DNA of 64,000 bases from assembly GCA_017618015.1 (NCBI GenBank), contig JAFZVC010000058.1:1-64000 (forward strand). The letters run 5' to 3'. The position numbers were made by a program, and so were the translations under genes. Below are positions 1-8,457 of the stretch, one piece after another. Every line of letters begins with the position of its first letter. The first letter of the stretch is position 1. Source of the stretch: Spirochaetaceae bacterium. Lineage in GTDB: Bacteria; Spirochaetota; Spirochaetia; Treponematales; Treponemataceae. The notes below the pieces were generated by a model that saw nothing but the letters and a program-made list of their open reading frames with translations, was not told the origin of the DNA and ran no database searches.

Positions 1-312
1 CGATGACGGAATTGTAATTTCAGTAAGATTACTACACTGTTCAAATGCCCATTTGCCAATCGAAGTAACTGATGATGGAATAGTAATCTCTGTAAGGTTC
101 TCACAACCGTTGAATGCACTGTTTCCAATTGTTTTTACGGAAGAAGGAATTATGACTTTTTTTATCTCTGTATTGCCGTAATATTCGCGGTACTTTATTT
201 CAGTCGTGCCGTTGGCAATAGTAAGAACACCATTCCTGATTGTCTGCGTGAATGATGCTGCGGCAATAAGTGCGAATGCGACAGATAAAAAAAGGGTCTT
301 TGCGGATTTCAT
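1..312 (-). CDS. BspA-like leucine-rich repeat surface protein (5' part only)
   Basis: Only the first 104 codons are present; the gene runs off the left edge of the window. It starts at the ATG at 312 behind a GGAGG Shine-Dalgarno. A signal peptide (basic MKSAK, then a hydrophobic stretch, Ala-rich end near residue 21) predicts export. From about residue 45 the chain falls into 23-residue repeats with the signature LTEITIPSSVTSIGxxAFxxC, which is the LRR_5 (BspA, Treponema pallidum TpLRR) family. These proteins are exported or surface-exposed and bind host matrix or other bacteria; the ligand here is unknown. The two visible repeats are nearly identical in DNA, so copy number may vary between strains. 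Nothing lies upstream on this strand, so it is the first gene of its unit. Confidence 0.85.
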   Translation of the reverse strand, partial: MKSAKTLFLSVAFALIAAASFTQTIRNGVLTIANGTTEIKYREYYGNTEIKKVIIPSSVKTIGNSAFNGCENLTEITIPSSVTSIGKWAFEQCSNLTEITIPSS

Positions 313-337
313 AACGTTCCTCCAAATTGCGACTACT

Positions 338-346
338 ATTCTATCA
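338..346 (-). promoter_or_regulatory. Extended -10 promoter of the LRR gene
   Basis: On the minus strand the bases read TGATAGAAT, an extended -10 (TGn plus TAGAAT, 5 of 6 to consensus), with no convincing -35. Transcription would begin near 331 and give a leader of about 20 bases that contains the GGAGG site. This is inferred from sequence alone. Confidence 0.4.
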
Positions 347-433
347 TGCTTAATCTAAATTTTGGCTAAACTTACAGGATTTTTTTGCTCTTTTTTACGA
401 ATACTTTCAGTCTACCCTCTTCCAAACTTTCGC

Positions 434-462
434 GTGACACAAAAAGACGTTAAGGCTATACT
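434..462 (+). promoter_or_regulatory. Promoter of the alaX-like gene, predicted leaderless
   Basis: GTGACA (434-439), a 17-base spacer and TATACT (457-462) form a good sigma-70 type promoter. The -10 ends exactly six bases before the ATG at 469, so transcription should begin at or next to the start codon. No Shine-Dalgarno is at usable distance. The same spacing recurs at other genes in the window. Confidence 0.6.
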
Positions 463-468
463 GATTTT

Positions 469-942
469 ATGGAAGAACCGATTCTGAACAAACCTAACAA
501 AGACTATTGCGCTCCTGTCCACACAACGGAGCATATCCTTAATAGAACGATGGACAACATGTTTCACTGCGGAAGAGCATTCAGCGCGCACATTGAGCAG
601 CGCAAATCGAAATGCGACTATCATTTTGCGGCAGACAGCATTCCATCAGAAGAGCAGCTTAAAGCCGTAGAAGCAAAAGTGAATGAAGTCATTCAGATGA
701 AGCTGCCTGTTACAACGGAGATTGTAAAGCGCGAAGATGCGGCGAGCAAGTTTGACCTTACGCGTCTGCCGGAAGAAGCTGGAGAATACTTAAGGCTTGT
801 TCATGTGGGCGACTATGATGTCTGCCCATGCATCGGCGAGCATGCGCAAAATACATCAGAGATAAAATCTTTCAGGATAATAAGTTCCAGTTTCAATGAC
901 GGAGTTTTCCGCCTGCGTTGGAAAGCGGAGCTTGCGCAGTAA
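469..942 (+). CDS. AlaX-like alanyl-tRNA editing (tRNA_SAD domain) protein
   Basis: A 157-residue stand-alone relative of the second additional domain of alanyl/threonyl-tRNA synthetases. The zinc site of that family is visible: HTTEH at residues 18-22 (HxxxH) and CIGEH at 121-125 (CxxxH), followed by AQNTSEI as in AlaX proteins. Family members hydrolyse mischarged Ser- or Gly-tRNA(Ala) in the cytoplasm. The chain is short and lacks the N-terminal beta-barrel of larger AlaX forms, so substrate choice is uncertain. The hydrolase gene follows after 9 bases, which suggests one transcript. The start at 469 has no ribosome site and lies six bases after a -10 box, so translation may be leaderless. 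Confidence 0.8.
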   Translation: MEEPILNKPNKDYCAPVHTTEHILNRTMDNMFHCGRAFSAHIEQRKSKCDYHFAADSIPSEEQLKAVEAKVNEVIQMKLPVTTEIVKREDAASKFDLTRLPEEAGEYLRLVHVGDYDVCPCIGEHAQNTSEIKSFRIISSSFNDGVFRLRWKAELAQ

Positions 943-951
943 CAAGGAGAG

Positions 952-1902
952 ATGATGGCTATTTTCTTGACGATTCTTGCTGTTTTTGTATCATTTGTGC
1001 TTTTGTTATTGTTCGGAATCTATTTTATCTTTTTCAGGCCGAATTTCCCAAGGCACGACGAACCGCCCCATCCTCTTGATGAAAAAGAATATCTTCATGA
1101 ATACAGGGATATTATCAATCGTTCGATAGAATGGTTCCTTTCGCAAAAATCAGAGGACGTTTACATCACTTCTTTTGACGGCTTCAGCTTGTATGGCACA
1201 TTTTTTGAGATACCGGACGGAAAAGCGAAAGGCACAGTTCTTATGTGCCACGGATTTCACGGCGTTGCGCCCAGGGATTTTGCCGGACTGCCTGAGTTTT
1301 ATCTTTCGATTGGGTACAATGTTCTTGTAATAAATCAGCGTGCCCACAACAAGAGCGGCGGAAAATATCTGACTTACGGGATAAAAGAGCGCTTCGACTG
1401 CCGTGACTGGATTTTGTTTCTTAACAGCCGTCTAGGAACAGAAAAGCCCATATTCTTGCACGGGCTTTCGATGGGCTGCGCTACAGTTTTAATGGCGAGT
1501 GGTTTTGAATTGCCGCCGAATGTAAAAGGAATCGTCGCGGACTGCGGCTATACATCTCCTTATGACATAATGTGTGCCGTTTTAAAGAACTCTACACACC
1601 TGCCTCCGTTCCCGATAATTCCGCTTTCAGAAATCCTTGTAAAATGCATTGCCGGCTTCTGGCTTAAAGAATATTCAACGCTCGATGCATTGAAAACGAA
1701 CCGCATTCCTATTCTTTTTATTTCCGGCGACAAAGACGATTTTGTACCGCCGTGGATGACGCAAAAAAACTACGATGCGTGTGTGGCAGAAAAAAGGCTT
1801 GTATGGTTTGAGGGCGTAAAACACGCAGAAAGTTTCTTTATGGGCAAAGAAAGATACGAAGCGGAAGTAACGAAGTTTTTTGAAGACTATGCCAATAAAT
1901 AA
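952..1902 (+). CDS. Membrane-anchored alpha/beta hydrolase
   Basis: A 316-residue alpha/beta-hydrolase of the YqkD/lysophospholipase-like group. Residues 3-28 form one hydrophobic helix, probably an uncleaved signal anchor, so the catalytic domain would face the periplasm. The triad can be read directly: nucleophile Ser173 in GLSMG, Asp260 in SGDKDDF, His291 in VKHAES; the oxyanion loop is CHGFHG near residue 100. The start is ATG-ATG preceded by AAGGAG; either Met is possible. Substrate is unknown: family members are esterases or peptidases acting on small lipids or acylated compounds. It is the second gene after the alaX-like gene, with no evident functional link. Confidence 0.8.
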   Translation: MMAIFLTILAVFVSFVLLLLFGIYFIFFRPNFPRHDEPPHPLDEKEYLHEYRDIINRSIEWFLSQKSEDVYITSFDGFSLYGTFFEIPDGKAKGTVLMCHGFHGVAPRDFAGLPEFYLSIGYNVLVINQRAHNKSGGKYLTYGIKERFDCRDWILFLNSRLGTEKPIFLHGLSMGCATVLMASGFELPPNVKGIVADCGYTSPYDIMCAVLKNSTHLPPFPIIPLSEILVKCIAGFWLKEYSTLDALKTNRIPILFISGDKDDFVPPWMTQKNYDACVAEKRLVWFEGVKHAESFFMGKERYEAEVTKFFEDYANK

Positions 1903-1941
1903 TTTTGCGAGTATCGATTCGCCGCATGATTGAGTGAGGTT

Positions 1942-3006
1942 TTAATTGTTTTGCGAGGCGGCTTCACTCATAACAAAGCCATATTTCAGGGCGTGACCGT
2001 TATTCTCGATAATTCCAGCGAACATGGGCGTTTCTGCGTGCTGCGCCGTGCTACCAGTGAAAACCGCATATTCGTTTTGTAAAGACTCACCGCATGGCTG
2101 AAATTGCTGGAAAAGCCGTTCTGAAAGTGGCTTTCCGTGAAAGAACCAGTCCACATATCCGTCTTTTAGGAACAGGGTCTTGAACCCGCATTCAAGAGCT
2201 ACTTCAGGTGTCATTGAACGCATTTTCTGCCTGATTTCTGCCTGCACGCTTTGTTCGTCAGACGCGCCAGACGCGATTTCCGCCTCGTGCACCTTCTCAA
2301 CGCTGGACACGACGCGCTCAATCGTGAACGGTTTCAAAAGCCCAAACCCGGCTGCGTCCTCTAAGCGGAAACTGCCTACCTTAGTCCGCAAAAGCCCCGC
2401 CAAATGCGCCGCTGAACCGCATGAAGCCGCTATATCCCGCGCCAGCGACCTTATATAAGTGCCTTTTGAGACGTGAAAAACAACGTGCGCATATTCTACA
2501 AAGCCGTCTTTTTCCCTAATTTCTTTGATGCATGAATTAAAAACTGTGATTTTCCGTTCCGGCACGTCAACAGCCACGCCTTTCCGTGCAAGGTCGCTGG
2601 AACGAACGCCGTCTATGTGAAGCGCAGAGAATGCCGGTGGACGTTGCATAAGCTCACCACGGAACGCTTCGAACGCGTCAGTAAATGCTTTTACTGTGGG
2701 GAGCGGCGCAGAACGGACGACTGTGCCATATGGGTCGAGTGTATCTGTCTCTCTTCCGAAAGCGATTATAGCCTCGTATTCTTTGTCAAAAGCTGTTATG
2801 CGCGACGCGATGCGCGTAAGTCCGCCTGTGCAGACGACAAGCAGCCCTTCCGCAAAGGAGTCAAGCGTTCCGGTATGCCCGACCTTTTTTGTGCCGAGCG
2901 CGTGTTTTACAGAAAAAAGAGAAGAAAAGCTTGTCTTTCCAGGCATTTTTGCCAGAAGGACAAGCGATGATACAGGAGAATCTGTGTTTTTTGTCGGTTT
3001 AGGCAT
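1942..3006 (-). CDS. truB: tRNA pseudouridine(55) synthase TruB
   Basis: Makes pseudouridine 55 in the T-psi-C loop of tRNAs in the cytoplasm. The hallmark GHTGTLDSFAEGLL lies at residues 43-56, with catalytic Asp49. The first motif, usually a KPxGxTS form, reads KMPGKTSF. The 354-residue length is longer than the usual 290-310 because of a divergent C-terminal part, where a PUA-like domain is expected but not recognisable by eye. It is the last gene of rimP-nusA-infB-rbfA-truB, 35 bases after rbfA. There is no strong ribosome site before the ATG at 3006. A 9-bp inverted repeat (about 1931-1968) spans its 3' end and could act as a weak terminator facing the convergent hydrolase. Confidence 0.93.
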   Translation of the reverse strand: MPKPTKNTDSPVSSLVLLAKMPGKTSFSSLFSVKHALGTKKVGHTGTLDSFAEGLLVVCTGGLTRIASRITAFDKEYEAIIAFGRETDTLDPYGTVVRSAPLPTVKAFTDAFEAFRGELMQRPPAFSALHIDGVRSSDLARKGVAVDVPERKITVFNSCIKEIREKDGFVEYAHVVFHVSKGTYIRSLARDIAASCGSAAHLAGLLRTKVGSFRLEDAAGFGLLKPFTIERVVSSVEKVHEAEIASGASDEQSVQAEIRQKMRSMTPEVALECGFKTLFLKDGYVDWFFHGKPLSERLFQQFQPCGESLQNEYAVFTGSTAQHAETPMFAGIIENNGHALKYGFVMSEAASQNN

Positions 3007-3041
3007 ATAATCCGCACAAACTGGCTAAAAATCAGCGCGAC

Positions 3042-3467
3042 TTAATTCTGAGCGTCTGTTTCGTCAGGCTTTCCAGCTGAATCAGCCTCATCAGTCTGAG
3101 ACGCCTCACGCGCATTACTTTCAGCTTCAAGCTCATTGAGTTTCTGCACCATCTCAAAGCCTTCTTTAATGCTGTTGTCAAGCAGGAAAGTAAGCTTAGG
3201 GAACTGGCGGAGTCTCAGTTTTTTGCTCAAAGTCGTCTGGATAAAACCTGCCGCGCTCTCCAAGCCTTTTACGCCGCGCAATGTCTGGCGCTCATTCATA
3301 AAGCTTGATACGTAGACTTTCGCGTAAGAAAGGTCGGACGTTATCTCCACTCTGTTTATGTTCAGGAACGTGGAGACGCGCGGATCTTTTATCTGCTGTT
3401 TGAGTATCATCCGGGATATTTCATCCCGGAACTGCTCACCTAATCGTGTAAGACGGAATTCACCCAT
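3042..3467 (-). CDS. rbfA: Ribosome-binding factor A
   Basis: A 141-residue single KH-domain protein that binds the immature 30S subunit and is needed for 16S 5'-end maturation. The family pattern is clear: an N-terminal region (GEQFRDEISRMI), then DPRVSTFLNINRVEITSDLSYAKVYVS and, near residue 85, RLRQFPKLTFLLDNS. The C-terminal 25 residues are an acidic, low-complexity tail. The ATG overlaps the infB stop codon as TAATG, so translation is probably coupled. This position between infB and truB is the standard arrangement in bacteria. Confidence 0.93.
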   Translation of the reverse strand: MGEFRLTRLGEQFRDEISRMILKQQIKDPRVSTFLNINRVEITSDLSYAKVYVSSFMNERQTLRGVKGLESAAGFIQTTLSKKLRLRQFPKLTFLLDNSIKEGFEMVQKLNELEAESNAREASQTDEADSAGKPDETDAQN

Positions 3468-6172
3468 TACTCGGTCTTTCCTTCTTTTTCAGCCTTGGCT
3501 TTTTCGTCCGCAATCGAATCGCCAAGCTTACGGGCGACTTCTACGAACTCGATAACCTCGAACTGATCGCCGACCTTTATGTCGTGCCAGTCTTCAATAC
3601 CGATACCGCACTCATATCCGGCAGCAACTTCTTTCGCATCGTCTTTGAAGCGTTTGAGAGAAGAAACCTTTCCGTTGTGGATAACAATGCCCTCACGGAT
3701 GATGTTGACTGTACTCGTTCTCTTGATAAGACCTTCAAGAACATAGGCACCTGCGATCGTACCGATTTTCGGAACTTTGAATGTGTCGCGAACCTCGACA
3801 GTACCGATAACTTCTTCTTTGACATCTGGCTGGAGCATACCTTCCATAGCGGCGGTAATCTCTTCAACAGCCTTGTAGATGATGTTGTATTTTCTGATAT
3901 CAACTTTTTCCTGCTCGGCAAGAATCTTTGCCTTTGGAGTAGGACGAACGTTGAATCCGATGATGATTGCGTTAGAGTCAGCAGCCGCAAGAACGACATC
4001 ACTTTCGTTTATGGCACCAGCAGACGAATGGATAACGACAAGGCGGATTTCCTTTGTGGAAAGCTTCTCCAAAGACTGCTTAAGAGCCTCTGCAGAACCC
4101 TGAACATCAGCCTTGATGATAACCTTAAGCTCCTTGATTTCGCCTTCGTCAATCGTCTGGTAAAGGTTATCAAGATTAACCTTCTTAACAGCCTTAGCAG
4201 CCTCGTAGCGTTTAAGTTCCTGACGTTTTGCAGAAATAGCGCGTGCCTCTTTCTCGTTCTCAGTAACCTGGAACGGATCGCCAGCATTCGGCATCTCCTC
4301 AAGACCAAGAATCTCAACAGGCATACTCGGTGTCGCCATATCGATTTTCTTTCCGCAGTCGTTGAAAATTGCGCGTACACGACCTGAATAAATACCGGCA
4401 ACATAAGGATCGCCAGTGTGAAGGCATCCGCGCTGAACGATAATGGTAGAAACAACACCACGACCGTGATCAATGCGGGACTCGATAATCTTACCTTCCG
4501 CACGGCACTTGTTGTTAGCCTTAAGCTCAAGGATTTCTGCCTGAAGAAGGATAGCCTCAAGAAGGTCATCGATACCTTCTTTCTTAAGAGCGCTTATCTT
4601 TACGTACTGAGTGTCACCACCCCACTCTTCAGGGGTAAGACCAAGCTCAGAAAGCTGAGTCATAACTTTGTCCGGGTTAGCTTCCGGTTTATCGATTTTG
4701 TTGACCGCAACAACGATAGGAACTTTTGCATCCTTCGCGTGGTTGATAGCTTCAACAGTCTGAGGCATAACGCCATCGTCAGCCGCTACGACAAGAACAA
4801 CAATATCAGTTACGGCGGCACCGCGCGCACGCATCATTGTGAAAGCCTCGTGACCTGGAGTATCAAGGAACGTGATGCGTCCTTTCGGCGTATCAACCAT
4901 GTATGCACCGATGTGCTGCGTAATACCACCAAATTCACCGGCTGCGACGTTCGCGCTTCTGATAGCGTCCAAAGTCTTTGTTTTACCGTGGTCAACGTGA
5001 CCCATAACAGTTACTACAGGCGGACGTGGTGCAATTGCGTCATCCGTGTCTGCCTCGCTTGCAATGACAGTCTCGTCATAAAGGCTTACGATATGAACGT
5101 CGCAGTTGTATTCAGACGCAACGAGCGTCGCGGTGTCCGCATCGATTGACTGTGTGATAGAAACCATCATGCCCATAGACATGAGTTTTGCGATAATGTC
5201 GGAGGCTTTCAGGTTCATTTTCTTAGCAAGATCCTGAACTGAAATGTTCTCCATTATCTCTATCTTCTCAGGTACAGCATCGAGCTTAGCCTGTGTCTTC
5301 TTTTTCTGGAAGAACAGTTTATCCTCAAGATTCTCTTCTTTGTCCTTGCGGAAATAAACTGTCTTTTTCTTAGTGAAAGTTTTCTTTGCAGGAACTTTCT
5401 TTGGCTCTGCTATAGGAGTGGGCGGCGGCGCAAAGCCTCCGCGCTGTCCCTGAGGTCTTCCTGTTCCGCCACCTTGCTTAAAGCCCGGTCTGTTTCCGCC
5501 GAATCCTGGTTTATTGCCCTGTCCTGGCGCACCACTGTTTCCGCGTGGACCGTTACCAAAGCCCGGCTTACCGCCGAAACCTGTTCTATTTCCAAAAGTT
5601 CTGTCTGCACCTGGAGCAGCGTTTCCGGCTCCACTGCGAGGACCATTACCGAATCGTCCTTCACCGCTTCTGTTCTGGTAGCCTTCACGAGCCTGTGCGC
5701 CAGTAAAACCGCCAGTTCTTCCGGCATTGTTGTTAAAGCGGCCGCCGCCCTGCCCGCGGAAACCCCTGCCTTTTTCGGCAAGATTACCCATCTTTACGTT
5801 AGGGCGTGTCGGGCTAAGCTCGAACGAAGTCGTCTGTGGCTTTGCAGCGCCCTGTGGCTTCGCTTTTGGAGCCGTTTTCGCAGCGCCCTGCTCCGCTCCG
5901 GAAGCCTGTGGCTGCTCTGAATTAACGGGTACCGGCTTTTTCTCCGGCTGATTTGAAGAAGCGGCAGATTCAGAAACCTTTTTAACGGCAACAACCTTAG
6001 GCTGTTCCGTTTTGTCACCTTGTGAAGCACTCTGCTGCGCCGGTGTCTTCCGTTTTACAACAACTACTTTTTTTCTCTCCACCGGGGTTGCAGCAGACGA
6101 TTTCTCTGTCTGCGTATCGTTCTTCTGCTTGTTCAGTATAAACTTTGGTTTTTTCTCTGAATCTTCCGCCAT
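3467..6172 (-). CDS. infB: Translation initiation factor IF-2
   Basis: GTPase that places fMet-tRNA on the 30S subunit and promotes subunit joining. From the N-terminus: a Lys/Ala/Pro-rich arm; a Gly/Arg/Asn/Phe-rich disordered region at about residues 137-254; a conserved IF2-N domain (VQDLAKKMNLKASDII); the G domain from about residue 385 with GHVDHGKTK, DTPGHE and NKID; then domains II-IV. About 901 residues. I place the start at the ATG at 6172, not the TTG at 6178, because the AGAAGGA site is six bases from this ATG and only one from the TTG. It follows nusA by 59 bases. The ylxR and L7Ae-like genes that sit between nusA and infB in Firmicutes are absent. Confidence 0.96.
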   Translation of the reverse strand: MAEDSEKKPKFILNKQKNDTQTEKSSAATPVERKKVVVVKRKTPAQQSASQGDKTEQPKVVAVKKVSESAASSNQPEKKPVPVNSEQPQASGAEQGAAKTAPKAKPQGAAKPQTTSFELSPTRPNVKMGNLAEKGRGFRGQGGGRFNNNAGRTGGFTGAQAREGYQNRSGEGRFGNGPRSGAGNAAPGADRTFGNRTGFGGKPGFGNGPRGNSGAPGQGNKPGFGGNRPGFKQGGGTGRPQGQRGGFAPPPTPIAEPKKVPAKKTFTKKKTVYFRKDKEENLEDKLFFQKKKTQAKLDAVPEKIEIMENISVQDLAKKMNLKASDIIAKLMSMGMMVSITQSIDADTATLVASEYNCDVHIVSLYDETVIASEADTDDAIAPRPPVVTVMGHVDHGKTKTLDAIRSANVAAGEFGGITQHIGAYMVDTPKGRITFLDTPGHEAFTMMRARGAAVTDIVVLVVAADDGVMPQTVEAINHAKDAKVPIVVAVNKIDKPEANPDKVMTQLSELGLTPEEWGGDTQYVKISALKKEGIDDLLEAILLQAEILELKANNKCRAEGKIIESRIDHGRGVVSTIIVQRGCLHTGDPYVAGIYSGRVRAIFNDCGKKIDMATPSMPVEILGLEEMPNAGDPFQVTENEKEARAISAKRQELKRYEAAKAVKKVNLDNLYQTIDEGEIKELKVIIKADVQGSAEALKQSLEKLSTKEIRLVVIHSSAGAINESDVVLAAADSNAIIIGFNVRPTPKAKILAEQEKVDIRKYNIIYKAVEEITAAMEGMLQPDVKEEVIGTVEVRDTFKVPKIGTIAGAYVLEGLIKRTSTVNIIREGIVIHNGKVSSLKRFKDDAKEVAAGYECGIGIEDWHDIKVGDQFEVIEFVEVARKLGDSIADEKAKAEKEGKTE

Positions 6173-6231
6173 CTTCAATCCTTCTAAATTATATGCATTC
6201 TTGAAAAGTAACTAAAAGCCACTTCTCAAGC

Positions 6232-7719
6232 TTATTCCCCATCCTCGAATTCAAAACTAAGACCGATACCACAATTCGGACATGTTGTCATATCGATCGT
6301 TATTCTTGCACCGCACTCAGGACACTCATAATATTCTTCTTCAGCGTCTTCTGCTGGTGCTTCTTCACTCTCTGCCTCTTCAGCAGGAGCTTCCTGTTCG
6401 CCTTCCTCGTTCTCTTCGTCAACGAACTCAACAGAGCTGTCGATAAGAGCTTTTACAGCCGCTATATCGTCTGCAGAAAGTCCCTCGATGTTGTTGAGCG
6501 TTCCGTCTTCTTCGGCAGCAATGAAATCTTCAATTTCTGTGATGTTATTCGCTGCAAGGAGCTCTGCAACAGCAGGATTAATTCCAGGAAGCTCTGCGAC
6601 AGTAGAAATCTCATCATATCCGCCGTCATTGAACAGATCCATAGCGGCTTTTCTTGACTCGGCAATGAGCTCGTCTGAACTTTCATACTGCTCTTCTGTC
6701 TTAACGTCAATGCTCCAGTCAGTAAGTCTGTTAGCAAGGCGAACGTTAAGTCCTTGCTTGCCGATTGCAAGAGAGAACTGGTTTTCCGGTACAACGGCAA
6801 GAGCCTGGCGTTTTTCCTCGTCAAGGATAACTACGCCCGTAACTTCTGCCGGTGAAAGTGCGTTCTTAATGAAAACACGCGGATCCTCGTCGTACTTAAG
6901 GATATCGATTTTCTCTCCCTCAAGCTCGCTTATGACGTTCTTGATGCGGACACCTTTAAGGCCTACACAAGCTCCTACAGGGTCAACATCCTCTCTGTGC
7001 GAATAAACAGCAATCTTCGTTCTGTATCCGGCTTCGCGGACAATCTTGAAAATCTCAACTGTCTTATCATAAATCTCAGGAACCTCAAGCTCCAGGATAT
7101 TGCGGACAAAATCAGGATCAGTGCGAGAAAGAATGATCTGAAGCCCTGATGTTGATTTGCGGACATCTGTTATAAGAGCTTTTATTCTGTCGTTCTTGTG
7201 ATAAACCTCGCGCTCGGACTGGAACTTCTTTGGCAGAATACCTTCTACCTTTCCAAGATCTACGTAGATTGTCTCGTTGCGCTCGCGCTGATAGTAACCG
7301 ATTATAATCTCGCCTACTTTGTCTTTATATTCTGCGTAAAGGCTGTCTTTCTGAATCTCTGTCAAAGACTGATGTACAGACTGTTTTCCTGTCTGAACAG
7401 CCGAACGCTCAAAATCTGTCTTAGGGTCTATAAGAATCTGAATCTCATCGCCTACTTCACAATCCTCAGTAAGCTCCTTTGCATCTTCAAGGCTTATTTC
7501 TGTTGCCGGATCTTCAACTTCCTCAACGATTATCTTTTTTGCCCAAACCGTAACTTCGCTAAGGTCATCGGCAAACCTTACCTCGCAATTGTCTGCGGTA
7601 CCGAATGTCTTTTTATATGCGGCCTTTATTGAGTTCTCAATAGAGTTTTTAACAGAATCTTCTGAAAAACCTTTTTCCTGTATCAGCTGGCGGATAGCTT
7701 CTGCCATATCAGATGCCAT
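6232..7719 (-). CDS. nusA: Transcription elongation/termination factor NusA with C-terminal zinc ribbon
   Basis: Binds RNA polymerase and controls pausing, termination and antitermination. The 495 residues hold the N-terminal polymerase-binding domain, an S1 domain (about 135-200), two KH domains (about 205-345, with PVGACVGLKGVRI and SLAIGKQGLNVRLA), then a helix-hairpin-helix-like region and an acidic Glu/Ala-rich linker. The last 30 residues carry CPECG and CPNCG (Cys466/469 and 480/483), a rubredoxin-type zinc ribbon not part of textbook NusA. The ATG at 7719 has AAGGGGG six bases upstream. It lies 29 bases after rimP in the operon. The leader hairpin before rimP would suit feedback control by NusA, which is inference. 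Confidence 0.96.
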   Translation of the reverse strand: MASDMAEAIRQLIQEKGFSEDSVKNSIENSIKAAYKKTFGTADNCEVRFADDLSEVTVWAKKIIVEEVEDPATEISLEDAKELTEDCEVGDEIQILIDPKTDFERSAVQTGKQSVHQSLTEIQKDSLYAEYKDKVGEIIIGYYQRERNETIYVDLGKVEGILPKKFQSEREVYHKNDRIKALITDVRKSTSGLQIILSRTDPDFVRNILELEVPEIYDKTVEIFKIVREAGYRTKIAVYSHREDVDPVGACVGLKGVRIKNVISELEGEKIDILKYDEDPRVFIKNALSPAEVTGVVILDEEKRQALAVVPENQFSLAIGKQGLNVRLANRLTDWSIDVKTEEQYESSDELIAESRKAAMDLFNDGGYDEISTVAELPGINPAVAELLAANNITEIEDFIAAEEDGTLNNIEGLSADDIAAVKALIDSSVEFVDEENEEGEQEAPAEEAESEEAPAEDAEEEYYECPECGARITIDMTTCPNCGIGLSFEFEDGE

Positions 7720-7748
7720 ATAATGCCCCCTTAATAACCTTAATTATA

Positions 7749-8225
7749 TTATTCGCAAAGCAGTTTCGCTTTCGCAATTCTTTCATACGGAATCGTCACA
7801 ACAGACGAATCTTCTTTTTCAAGCGTAACAGATTTGTCATCGCTTGTAACAAGCTTTCCCGGAATCCATTCAGTCACATCGGAGTCCCAAACCCTGAGCA
7901 TTCTGCCAGCAAAAAGGCTGAATTCAGCGGCATTTTTTATCGTACGCTCCATTCCAGGAGACGTGACTTCCATATACAAATCTTTTGTATTGAGCAAAGC
8001 CTCAAGACGAGGCTCTATAAGACGATGCACCTTTGCACAGTCAGAAATACCGATGCCAGACTCGCCTTCAGCAGATGCGCCTGCTTTTCTTGAAATGACT
8101 ACAAGAACTTTGTGTTGTGTTTTCTGAGGAACGATTCTAAGCTCCACCAGCACGTATCCAAGGCTTTCGACAAGCGGGGCGCATTCTTTGTAATGCGGCA
8201 TTTGATCTAATGAATTGTATTCCAT
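7749..8225 (-). CDS. rimP: Ribosome maturation factor RimP
   Basis: A 158-residue 30S assembly factor, first gene of the operon. The two-domain RimP pattern is visible: CAPLVESLGYVLVELRI at the N-terminus, GISDCAKVHRLIEPRLEAL and YMEVTSPGMERTIKNAAEF in the middle, and an Sm-like C-terminal domain (FAGRMLRVWDS, GKLVTSDDKSVTLE). The reading frame is open up to 8309, but that extension crosses a terminator-like hairpin and does not look like protein. The ATG at 8225 has GGAGA four bases upstream and gives the normal RimP length, so I take it as the start. Confidence 0.92.
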   Translation of the reverse strand: MEYNSLDQMPHYKECAPLVESLGYVLVELRIVPQKTQHKVLVVISRKAGASAEGESGIGISDCAKVHRLIEPRLEALLNTKDLYMEVTSPGMERTIKNAAEFSLFAGRMLRVWDSDVTEWIPGKLVTSDDKSVTLEKEDSSVVTIPYERIAKAKLLCE

Positions 8226-8281
8226 TTTTCTCCATGCAGAGCATTTCTGCAGTACGCAGCACGATGTAACTGCGCATATAT

Positions 8282-8306
8282 AAAAAAAGAGCCGTTTGAA
8301 CGACTC
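8282..8306 (-). terminator. Terminator-like hairpin in the rimP leader (possible attenuator)
   Basis: On the minus strand GAGTCGTT and AACGGCTC form an 8-bp stem (one G-U pair) directly followed by seven T. It lies between the operon promoter (8339-8368) and the rimP start (8225), so most of the operon's transcripts must pass it. It could also stop readthrough from comF. A role as an attenuator is inference. Confidence 0.65.
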
Positions 8307-8338
8307 CATTTATTCAAGGATATTTTAATGTTCTCCTA

Positions 8339-8368
8339 ACTATAGCATATAACGGCAAATACAGTCAA
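8339..8368 (-). promoter_or_regulatory. Promoter of the rimP-nusA-infB-rbfA-truB operon
   Basis: TTGACT (8363-8368), an 18-base spacer and TATAGT (8339-8344) read on the minus strand. This is the best consensus promoter in the region. Transcription would start near 8332, giving a leader of about 107 bases that contains the terminator-like hairpin and a second small hairpin (stem TGCAGA/TCTGCA) just before the rimP ribosome site. Confidence 0.65.
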
Positions 8369-8457
8369 GCAGATAGGCGATTTTTTATCAGTTTTCAGCG
8401 GGTTTTGAACATGGATAGTAAACTTACTTGAAGTATTTGCTGATTCAATATAGATTG

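Noticed and set aside
1-312. CRISPR-like direct repeats
   Set aside because: The repeated DNA is in frame and encodes 23-residue LRR units, with no spacers.
1931-1968. Terminator between hydrolase and truB
   Set aside because: The 9-bp stem has a 22-base loop and no clear T-run after it; kept only as a note in truB.
4418-5149. 243-codon plus-strand frame inside infB
   Set aside because: Antisense shadow of the conserved IF2 G domain with no ribosome site and no recognisable protein.
8226-8309. Upstream extension of the rimP frame
   Set aside because: It runs through the terminator-like hairpin, contains no RimP sequence, and the inner ATG has a ribosome site.
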